Below, piece after piece: positions 57,385-64,000 of a stretch of 64,000 nucleotides of DNA. Positions within the stretch are counted from its first letter, which is position 1. Every line of letters begins with the position of its first letter. A model generated the notes under the pieces. The model did no database searches and had not been told where the DNA came from. It saw only the letters and a list, made by a program, of their open reading frames with translations. The translations under genes and the position numbers were made by a program. Source of the stretch: Oxalobacteraceae bacterium (GTDB taxonomy: Bacteria > Pseudomonadota > Gammaproteobacteria > Burkholderiales > Burkholderiaceae_D); contig JAIXQK010000133.1 in NCBI GenBank assembly GCA_027485795.1, positions 1-64,000 of the forward strand, given 5' to 3'.

Positions 57385-59175
57385 ATGCCCCGCTACCATC
57401 CACCGCTGCGCGATATGCAATTCGTTTTACATGAGCTGCTGCAGGTTGAGCAAACCTTCGCGCAATTACCGGCGCATGCGGAGCTTGATGGGGACACGAT
57501 TAATCAGGTGCTTGAAGAGGGTGGCAAATTCACCGCTGAGGTGCTGTTTCCCTTGAATCATTCGGGTGACCGCGAGGGCTGTCATTTCGATCCCGCCAAC
57601 CATAGCGTCACAACGCCCAAAGGTTTCAAAGAGGCGTATCGACAGTATGTCGAGGCGGGCTGGCCGGCGCTGGCCTGCGACCCGGAATTTGGTGGGCAGG
57701 GTCTGCCGATCACGCTGAACAATGCGTTCTACGAGATGCTCAATGCCTCTAATCAAGCCTGGACCATGTACCCCGGCTTGTCGCACGGCGCCTATGAGTG
57801 TTTACACGCACACGGCACGGCGGAACAGAAAGCGCTCTATCTGCCAAAACTCGTATCCGGCGAGTGGACCGGAACCATGTGCCTGACCGAACCGCACTGC
57901 GGTACTGATCTAGGCATGTTGAAGAGCAAGGCAGCACCGCAGCCAGATGGCAGCTATCACCTATCCGGCAGCAAGATTTTTATCTCTGCCGGTGAGCATG
58001 ATCTGGCGCCCAATATCGTGCATCTGGTACTGGCCAGATTACCTGACGCGCCAGCCGGCACCAAAGGCATTTCGCTATTTGTCGTACCCAAATTCCTGCC
58101 GGATGCTAGTGGCGCACCGGGTGAGCGTAACCGCATTTACTGCAGCGCGATCGAGCACAAGATGGGTATCCACGCCAACGCGACCTGCCAAATTAGCTTG
58201 GATGACGCGACCGGCTGGCTGGTGGGTGAGCCGAATCGTGGCCTGCATGCGATGTTCGTCATGATGAATGCAGCGCGGCTTGGCGTCGGCATGCAATCGC
58301 TTGGGCTAACGGAAGTCGCCTATCAAAATGCAGCAGCCTATGCGCGCGATCGTTTGCAAAGTCGTAGCCTGACTGGACCCAAAGCTGCAGACAAACCGGC
58401 CGACCCTATCATCGTGCATCCGGATGTACGTCGCATGCTGCTGACTGCGCGTGCCTATGCCGAGGGCGGTCGCGCTTTTACTGCCTACGTCGCGCTACTG
58501 ATCGACCGTGAGTTGAGCCATCCCGATCCTGAGGTGCGCAAAGAAGCAGCAGATGAAGTTTCGTTACTGACGCCCGTGGTGAAGGCGTTTCTGACGGATA
58601 ACGCCTGGATCGCTTGCTCCGAGGCGCTGCAGGTATATGGTGGCCATGGCTATATAGCCGAGTGGGGCATGGAGCAGTATGTGCGTGATGCGCGCATCAA
58701 CATGATTTATGAGGGCACCAACACCATACAGTCACTGGATCTGCTGGGTCGCAAAGTGCTGATGGATAATGGCGCGAAGCTGCGTAAGTTTGGTGATCAG
58801 ATCAAGGCCTTTGTCGAGCAACATGGTACCGACGAGAAAATGTCGGAGTTCATCACGCCGCTGGCGGATATTGGCGACAAGGTCGGCAAATTGTCGATGG
58901 AGATCGGCATGAAGGCGTTCATGAACCGCGACGAAGTTGGTGCCGCTGCGGTGCCTTATCTGAGAGTGGTGGGGCATTTGGTGTTTTCCTATTTCTTTGC
59001 GCGCATGGCGAACATCGCGCTTGAAAAAGAAAATACTGGCGATGATTTTTACAAAGCGAAGCTGGCTACTGCGCGGTTTTATTTTGCGCGACTGCTGCCA
59101 GAGACAGCGATGCTGATTCGGCAGGCGCGATCAGGTTCGCAAAGCCTGATGGCGATGGATGAGCATTTGTTCTGA
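57385..59175 (+). CDS. Acyl-CoA dehydrogenase (long C-terminal form)
   Basis: 596 residues. An N-terminal helical domain, then the acyl-CoA dehydrogenase core (MCLTEPHCGTDLGML, YHLSGSKIFISAGEHD), the catalytic Glu region NMIYEGTNTIQSLDLLGRKV, and an extra C-terminal domain of about 150 residues ending RQARSGSQSLMAMDEHLF. It introduces the first double bond in beta-oxidation with FAD. An AGGAGAG ribosome binding site precedes ATG 57385. It heads the block with FadB-like, thiolase and hydratase genes. Confidence 0.94.
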   Translation: MPRYHPPLRDMQFVLHELLQVEQTFAQLPAHAELDGDTINQVLEEGGKFTAEVLFPLNHSGDREGCHFDPANHSVTTPKGFKEAYRQYVEAGWPALACDPEFGGQGLPITLNNAFYEMLNASNQAWTMYPGLSHGAYECLHAHGTAEQKALYLPKLVSGEWTGTMCLTEPHCGTDLGMLKSKAAPQPDGSYHLSGSKIFISAGEHDLAPNIVHLVLARLPDAPAGTKGISLFVVPKFLPDASGAPGERNRIYCSAIEHKMGIHANATCQISLDDATGWLVGEPNRGLHAMFVMMNAARLGVGMQSLGLTEVAYQNAAAYARDRLQSRSLTGPKAADKPADPIIVHPDVRRMLLTARAYAEGGRAFTAYVALLIDRELSHPDPEVRKEAADEVSLLTPVVKAFLTDNAWIACSEALQVYGGHGYIAEWGMEQYVRDARINMIYEGTNTIQSLDLLGRKVLMDNGAKLRKFGDQIKAFVEQHGTDEKMSEFITPLADIGDKVGKLSMEIGMKAFMNRDEVGAAAVPYLRVVGHLVFSYFFARMANIALEKENTGDDFYKAKLATARFYFARLLPETAMLIRQARSGSQSLMAMDEHLF

Positions 59176-59195
59176 GGAAGTGAGAAAAACACGGG

Positions 59196-59215
59196 ATCGC
59201 GGCCTGCGCCGGGGT
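59196..59215 (-). repeat. REP-like palindrome (degenerate)
   Basis: ATCgCGGC-CTGC-GCCGGGgT, two arm changes, just after the acyl-CoA dehydrogenase gene. Orientation is opposite to the copy at 59414. Confidence 0.6.
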
Positions 59216-59301
59216 AAGGCAGGGGATTCGCAACACATACGTTGCGCCTGCCGAACCGGATTGGCTTACAAGCCAAGCCGTAGCGCGGTCATGGTAGGAC
59301 C

Positions 59302-59325
59302 GTCATTCCGGCGCAAGTCGACATC
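59302..59325 (+). repeat. REP-like element remnant
   Basis: GTCATTCCGGCGCAAG followed by TCGACAT: the left half is intact but the right arm is lost. It lies between two other copies in the same gap. Confidence 0.5.
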
Positions 59326-59413
59326 GACCAAATAGAAATCAGCGCTACAAGCGATAGCTTCAACCGGTAGGCAGTTTCATGACCATTGCAGTGCAGTGAA
59401 ATTTTTCAGGGTC

Positions 59414-59433
59414 ATTCCGGCGTAGGCCGGAAT
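59414..59433 (+). repeat. REP-like palindrome
   Basis: ATTCCGGC-GTAG-GCCGGAAT, perfect arms, preceded by GGTC and followed by CCATG. It is 42 bases before the fadB-like start. The 59176-59475 gap holds three family copies and no gene. Confidence 0.8.
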
Positions 59434-59475
59434 CCATGATGAATCAAAGATATCCATCGTCGGGAGTTTTATTTC

Positions 59476-61866
59476 GTGTCTAATTTCATCGTAAAAAAAG
59501 TCGCTGTACTCGGCGCGGGCGTGATGGGTGCGCAAATCGCCGCGCACTGTATCAATGCGCGCGTACCGGTGATCCTATTTGACCTGCCAGGTAAAGAAGG
59601 CCAACCGCGTAATGCTCTGGCGACGCAAGCCATCGAGCACTTGAAAAAACTCAGCCCTGCGCCGCTAGCTGATGCGACCCAAGCCGAGTTGATCGAGACA
59701 GCAAATTTCGATGATCATCTCGATAAACTGCTACAGGCCGACTTGATCATTGAGGCAATCGCCGAGCGTATGGACTGGAAGCATCAGTTGTACGCAAAGA
59801 TAGGTGCACATATTGCGCCGCAGGCGATTTTCGCGACCAACACCTCCGGCTTATCCATCACCGAGCTGGCCAGCGCACTGCCGGATGAATTGCGTGGCCG
59901 CTTCTGCGGGGTGCATTTCTTTAATCCGCCGCGGTATATGCACTTGGTTGAGCTGATTCCGACTGCAGCGACGCAGGGCACCATTCTCGATCAGCTGGAA
60001 ACATTTTTAACCAGCACACTCGGCAAGGGTGTGGTGAGAGCAATTGATACGCCGAACTTCATTGCTAATCGTGTTGGTGTATTCGGCATGCTGGCCACGA
60101 TGCATGAAGCTGAAAAATACGGCCTCAGCTACGAACTGGTCGATGACCTGACCGGCGCAAAACTCGGGCGTGCCAAGTCGGGCACTTTCCGGACCGCTGA
60201 TGTGGTGGGTCTTGATACCTTGGGTCATGTCATTCGCACTATGACTGACAAGCTGCCCCAGGATCCTTTTCATTCGCTTTATCAGCCACCCGCTGCCTTA
60301 GCGAAATTGATTGCCGATGGCCGGCTCGGACAAAAAACTGGTGCGGGTTTTTTCAAGAAGGTCGGCAAAGATATTCTGCGCTATGACGCTACCAGCAATG
60401 ACTATGTCGCAGCAGGAGCAAAAGCGGATGAGCTGATTGTTCGGATTCTGAAAGAAAAAGATCCGGCGAAGCGGATCAAGGCTTTGCATGATTCGACGCA
60501 TCCGCAAGCCCAGTTCTTATGGGCGATTTTCCGTGACAGCTTTCACTACATCGCAGTGCATCTTGCTGAAGTGGCAGATAACGCGCGCGACCTCGACTTT
60601 GCATTGCGTTGGGGCTTTGGCTGGCAACAGGGGCCATTCGAGCTATGGCAGGCTGCCGGTTGGCAGCAGGTTGCGCAATGGGTGAAGGAAGACATCGATG
60701 CGGGTCACGCACTGTCGAAGGTACCTTTGCCTGAGTGGGTATTTGATGGTCGCGATGGCGTGCATTCCGCAGCAGGCTCTTGGTCAGCATCGCACAAGGC
60801 CTATGTGCCGCGCGCTGACTTACCGGTATATGCACGACAACTGTTTCGTGCCCCCTTGGTGGGATCGAGTACGCCGCACGGTCGCAGTGCCGGTACCACG
60901 GTACATGAAGATGATGCGGTACGTCTGTGGCATCAGAACGATGGCGTGCTTATATTCTCGACCAAGACCAAGCTGCATGTGCTGGGCCCGGAGGTAATCA
61001 CCGGTCTGGAGCGAGCCATTAATGAAGCAGAGCAGAACTATCGCGCATTGGTGGTCTGGCACGCGGACTCCGCTGAAGGTGGTGCGTTTTCGGCGGGCGC
61101 AGATCTGCAGTCCATGTTGCCGCTATTCATGTCAGGCGGCGCAAATGCGATCGAGCCTTTCGTGGCACGCTTTCAAAACGCGATGATGCGGGTGAAGTAC
61201 GCCAATGTACCGGTAGTGGCTGCTGTTGGTGGATTGGCGCTGGGCGGTGGCTGCGAGTTGATGATGCATGCCAGCCGACGTGTGGTGTTGCTCGAGTCGT
61301 ATACCGGTTTGGTGGAAGTCGGTGTTGGCTTGGTACCCGCAGGTGGCGGCTTGAAAGAAATTGCGCTGCGCTCTGCGCGCGAAGCCAAGGGCAACGATAT
61401 ATTGCAGTTCCTGAAGCAGCGTTACATGCATGCAGCGACAGCAGCGGTATCAAAATCTGCCCTTGAAGCGAAGAAGATGGGTTACCTGTCGAAAGGCGAT
61501 GTCATTGTGCTGCATCCGCATGAGTTGCTGCATGTTGCGAGCACACAGGCGCTGGCATTAGCAGATGCGGGCTATCGCCCGCCACTCGCTTCGTTGATTC
61601 CTGTTACTGGCCGCTACGGCAGCGCAACCATCAAGGCGCAACTCGTCAACATGCGCGACGGTGGTTTCATCTCTGCACACGACATGCATATCGGTGAGTT
61701 GATTGCCGAGGTGGTAAGTGGTGGCGATGTCGAGCCAGGCAGTCGCGTCTCTGAACAGTGGCTGTTGGATCGTGAGCGAGCTGCATTCATTTCTTTGCTC
61801 GCTCATCCGAAGACGCAGGAGCGCATCATGGGCATGCTTCAGACTGGAAAGCCGGTACGAAACTAA
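59476..61866 (+). CDS. 3-hydroxyacyl-CoA dehydrogenase / enoyl-CoA hydratase fusion
   Basis: 796 residues from a GTG start, with CGGGAG upstream. The dehydrogenase comes first: VAVLGAGVMGAQIAAHCINARVP (NAD-binding) and FFNPPRYMHLVELIP. The hydratase lies at the C-terminal half: SAGADLQSM near 535 (oxyanion hole), ALGGGCELMMH and GLVEVGVGLVPAGGG, which keep both hydratase glutamates. This order (dehydrogenase then hydratase) is reversed from FadB of enterobacteria. It carries out two steps of beta-oxidation. The thiolase gene follows. Confidence 0.93.
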   Translation: MSNFIVKKVAVLGAGVMGAQIAAHCINARVPVILFDLPGKEGQPRNALATQAIEHLKKLSPAPLADATQAELIETANFDDHLDKLLQADLIIEAIAERMDWKHQLYAKIGAHIAPQAIFATNTSGLSITELASALPDELRGRFCGVHFFNPPRYMHLVELIPTAATQGTILDQLETFLTSTLGKGVVRAIDTPNFIANRVGVFGMLATMHEAEKYGLSYELVDDLTGAKLGRAKSGTFRTADVVGLDTLGHVIRTMTDKLPQDPFHSLYQPPAALAKLIADGRLGQKTGAGFFKKVGKDILRYDATSNDYVAAGAKADELIVRILKEKDPAKRIKALHDSTHPQAQFLWAIFRDSFHYIAVHLAEVADNARDLDFALRWGFGWQQGPFELWQAAGWQQVAQWVKEDIDAGHALSKVPLPEWVFDGRDGVHSAAGSWSASHKAYVPRADLPVYARQLFRAPLVGSSTPHGRSAGTTVHEDDAVRLWHQNDGVLIFSTKTKLHVLGPEVITGLERAINEAEQNYRALVVWHADSAEGGAFSAGADLQSMLPLFMSGGANAIEPFVARFQNAMMRVKYANVPVVAAVGGLALGGGCELMMHASRRVVLLESYTGLVEVGVGLVPAGGGLKEIALRSAREAKGNDILQFLKQRYMHAATAAVSKSALEAKKMGYLSKGDVIVLHPHELLHVASTQALALADAGYRPPLASLIPVTGRYGSATIKAQLVNMRDGGFISAHDMHIGELIAEVVSGGDVEPGSRVSEQWLLDRERAAFISLLAHPKTQERIMGMLQTGKPVRN

Positions 61867-61939
61867 TTCGACGATCCGCAGGTAAAGACGCTGGCCCATA
61901 GGGGCGCGCAGCGTCCTCTGAAAAGAAAAGGACAATTCA

Positions 61940-63136
61940 ATGAGCAAACAACTGCAAGACGCCTATATCGTGTCTGCCATCCGTACGCCGATTGGTAAAG
62001 CGCCTCGAGGTGTATTTCGCCATATGCGCCCGGATGACCTGCTCGTTCACACACTCAAGGCAGCGTTGGCACAGGTGCCCACACTCGACCCGGCAACCAT
62101 CGAAGACGCGATTGTCGGTTGCGCGTTTCCCGAGGCGGAGCAAGGCTTGAACGTCGCGCGTATGGCGGTGCTACTGGCTGGATTACCGAAAACCGTGGGC
62201 GGTGTCACTGTCAACCGCTACTGCGCCTCCGGTTTGACGGCGGTTGCGATGGCGGCTGATCGTATTCGTACCGGTGAGGCGGATGTCATGATTGCTGCAG
62301 GTGTTGAGTCAATGTCGGTGGTACCGCTGATGGGCTATCACCCATCATTCAATGCCGGTATTTTCCGTGACGAGAATATCGGCATGGCCTACGGCATGGG
62401 CCTGACCGCAGAAAAAGTCGCGCAGCAATGGAAGATCACGCGGGAAGCGCAAGACGCCTTCGCGGTTGAATCGCATCGGCGTGCAGTCGCTGCGATTGAA
62501 CATGGTGAGCGAGCGGAAGAGATCACGCCAGTCGAAGTGATCGAGAAGTTTCCTAACCTTGCCACCGGTGAAATCGACATCAAGACCCGAACCATTACTC
62601 AAGATGAAGGTATACGCGCTGATACTACGCTCGAGGGGCTGGCAAAATTGAAGCCAGTATTTGCTGCGAAAGGCAGTGTCACCGCTGGTAATAGCTCGCA
62701 GACCTCGGATGGTGCTGGTGCATTGATCCTAGTGAGCGAAAAAATTCTCAAGCAATTCAATTTGACGCCCTTGGCACGCTTCATGTCGTTTGCGATTCGC
62801 GGTGTGCCGCCAGAAATCATGGGCATTGGCCCTAAGGAAGCGATACCGGTCGCATTGAAACATGCCGGTCTCATGCAAGACCAGTTGGATTGGATCGAAT
62901 TGAATGAAGCCTTCGCCGCACAAGCACTCGCAGTGTGCAACGATCTCGGACTTGATCCCGCTAAAGTAAATCCACTCGGTGGTGCGATTGCGCTTGGGCA
63001 TCCCTTGGGTGCCACAGGTGCAATCCGCGCGGCGACCGTCATTCACGGGCTACGCCGTCGCAAGCTGAAGTACGGCATGCTGACCATGTGCGTTGGCACC
63101 GGTATGGGTGCGGCCGGTATCTTCGAGAGAGTCTGA
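61940..63136 (+). CDS. Acetyl-CoA C-acyltransferase (thiolase)
   Basis: 398 residues. The nucleophilic Cys is in NRYCASGLTAVAMAADRI near residue 95; the C-terminal GGAIALGHPLGATGA and CVGTGMGAAG hold the base residues. It cleaves 3-ketoacyl-CoA to acetyl-CoA and the shortened acyl-CoA, the last step of the cycle. An AAAAGGAC ribosome binding site precedes ATG 61940. It works with the FadB-like fusion upstream. Confidence 0.96.
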   Translation: MSKQLQDAYIVSAIRTPIGKAPRGVFRHMRPDDLLVHTLKAALAQVPTLDPATIEDAIVGCAFPEAEQGLNVARMAVLLAGLPKTVGGVTVNRYCASGLTAVAMAADRIRTGEADVMIAAGVESMSVVPLMGYHPSFNAGIFRDENIGMAYGMGLTAEKVAQQWKITREAQDAFAVESHRRAVAAIEHGERAEEITPVEVIEKFPNLATGEIDIKTRTITQDEGIRADTTLEGLAKLKPVFAAKGSVTAGNSSQTSDGAGALILVSEKILKQFNLTPLARFMSFAIRGVPPEIMGIGPKEAIPVALKHAGLMQDQLDWIELNEAFAAQALAVCNDLGLDPAKVNPLGGAIALGHPLGATGAIRAATVIHGLRRRKLKYGMLTMCVGTGMGAAGIFERV

Positions 63137-63138
63137 GC

Positions 63139-63891
63139 ATGATCCGATTCGAGATCGATGGTGCGATTGCGACGATAGCGTTCAATCGTCCGCAAAAGAA
63201 GAATGCGATAACGGCCGCGATGTATCAGGCCGCTGCCGATGCGTTGAAGGAAGCGGACGGACATGATGCAGTACGCGTGATCGTAATCACCGGCGACGGC
63301 AACTGCTTCACCGCCGGCAACGATCTCGAAGATTTCCTGCAGAGCCCGCCTCAGGGTGACGATAGTCCGGTCACACAATTCATGAACGCGCTGCGCACCA
63401 CCGCCAAGCCGGTGATTGCCGCGGTACCGGGTCTGGCGATCGGCATCGGCACCACGCTGCTGCTGCATTGCGAACTGGTTTATGCAGCCGACAATGCGAA
63501 ATTCGCGATGCCGTTCTCGCAGTTGGGGCTGTGCCCGGAGTTCGCCTCCAGCGTATTACTGCCGCGCGTTGCCGGTTATCAGCGAGCAGCGGAAAAGCTG
63601 CTGCTCGGCGAAGCCTTCGATGCGCATGAGGCGGAAAAGATGGGTATTGTGAATTGCGTACTGCCTGCCGACGACCTGATGACCTTCGTTCACGCACAAG
63701 CTGCAAAGCTCACAGCATTGCCCGCCGAGTCGCTGCGCGTGACCAAGCAACTGATGAAAACCGACCTGCAGACGCCAGTCGCCGCAGCGATGCAGACAGA
63801 GATGCAGCATTTCATGCGTATGCTGAATGGTCCGGATGCGAAGGAAGCGTTTGCTGCATTCCTGGAAAAGCGAAAGCCGTGCTTCCGTTGA
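63139..63891 (+). CDS. Enoyl-CoA hydratase/isomerase family protein
   Basis: 250 residues, crotonase fold: RPQKKNAITAAMY, the oxyanion-hole FTAGNDLEDF, and IGIGTTLLLHCEL. At the first hydratase glutamate (usually in GGGCEL) it has Thr, while FSQLGLCPEFASSVLLPR places a Glu as in PaaG and delta3,delta2-enoyl-CoA isomerases (Eci). An isomerase that lets unsaturated fatty acids enter the cycle is therefore likelier than a hydratase. It begins two bases after the thiolase stop. Confidence 0.88.
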   Translation: MIRFEIDGAIATIAFNRPQKKNAITAAMYQAAADALKEADGHDAVRVIVITGDGNCFTAGNDLEDFLQSPPQGDDSPVTQFMNALRTTAKPVIAAVPGLAIGIGTTLLLHCELVYAADNAKFAMPFSQLGLCPEFASSVLLPRVAGYQRAAEKLLLGEAFDAHEAEKMGIVNCVLPADDLMTFVHAQAAKLTALPAESLRVTKQLMKTDLQTPVAAAMQTEMQHFMRMLNGPDAKEAFAAFLEKRKPCFR

Positions 63892-64000
63892 AGCGCGACT
63901 TTGTTCGAGCGGTTGCTAGCACAGGTCAGAGCGACAGGGACCGGAAAATCTCTATAGTTTGCTCCGGTGGCAAATGTATGGCGACTTCTCTGGCAATCAA
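63892..64000. other. Window end after the hydratase gene
   Basis: 109 bases with no complete gene. A following gene may begin just outside the window. Confidence 0.3.

Noticed and set aside
59176-59475. Small gene in the gap before the FadB-like gene
   Set aside because: All open frames run through the REP copies and have no support.

Overview
The window looks like ordinary chromosome of a betaproteobacterium, probably Burkholderiales or a close relative. Supporting signs are the aa3 cytochrome oxidase operon with its betaproteobacterial accessory genes (37-aa assembly protein, DUF2970, twin-TM protein), the mutM-mutY / LON-like / rapZ-hprK-ptsN block, lolB-ispE-tRNA-Gln-prs-rplY-pth, rpoH-ftsX-ftsE-ftsY, ubiE-ubiJ-ubiB, fmdB-DUF502-aspS-nudB, and a short H-NS protein ending in the TWSGRGKPPKW-type DNA-binding loop. 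Genus cannot be fixed by eye. I see no prophage, integrase, transposase, CRISPR array or recognisable defence island.

Layout. 0-1.6 kb: comF (cut by the window edge) divergent from bioC. 1.7-13 kb: respiratory block with a di-heme cytochrome c, coxB, coxA, a 37-aa assembly protein, ctaG, DUF2970 and coxC; then a twin-TM protein (opposite strand), SURF1, a Sco-like CxxxC protein, a TM2 protein and DUF2189 (opposite strand); then cyoE, ctaA and sco. Together these make the oxidase subunits, heme A and the copper-delivery factors. 13-16 kb: an orphan manC of lower GC, then rpoH, whose promoter carries a perfect CIRCE operator. 16-23 kb: ftsX-ftsE-ftsY, two M16 peptidases (one lacking the zinc motif), rsmD, coaD and a ferredoxin. 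23-28 kb: a di-heme DUF1111 protein, ychF, a sugar transferase with an altered catalytic motif, an H-NS family protein and pth. 28-33 kb: rplY, prs, tRNA-Gln, ispE, lolB and a TPR protein. 33-39 kb: mutM-mutY, a LON-domain protein, rapZ-hprK-ptsN and queF. 39-46 kb: ilvA, a YqaA protein, a 1329-residue FAD/Fe-S fusion and a HIT protein. 46-57 kb: DUF971, ubiE-ubiJ-ubiB, a sodium:solute symporter, fmdB-DUF502-aspS-nudB, an EEP phosphatase, clsB and an S4 protein. 57-64 kb: a beta-oxidation block (acyl-CoA dehydrogenase, FadB-like fusion, thiolase, enoyl-CoA hydratase/isomerase family).

A dispersed REP-like palindrome (ATCCCGGC-N4-GCCGGGAT and variants) occurs about ten times, only between genes, and in three places as pairs in opposite orientation. 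The most interesting points are the CIRCE operator on rpoH, the Sco-like protein of the oxidase cluster, the sugar transferase whose catalytic Asp-Glu pair reads Glu-Arg, and the REP pairs. No complete new system is evident; most of the window is housekeeping.
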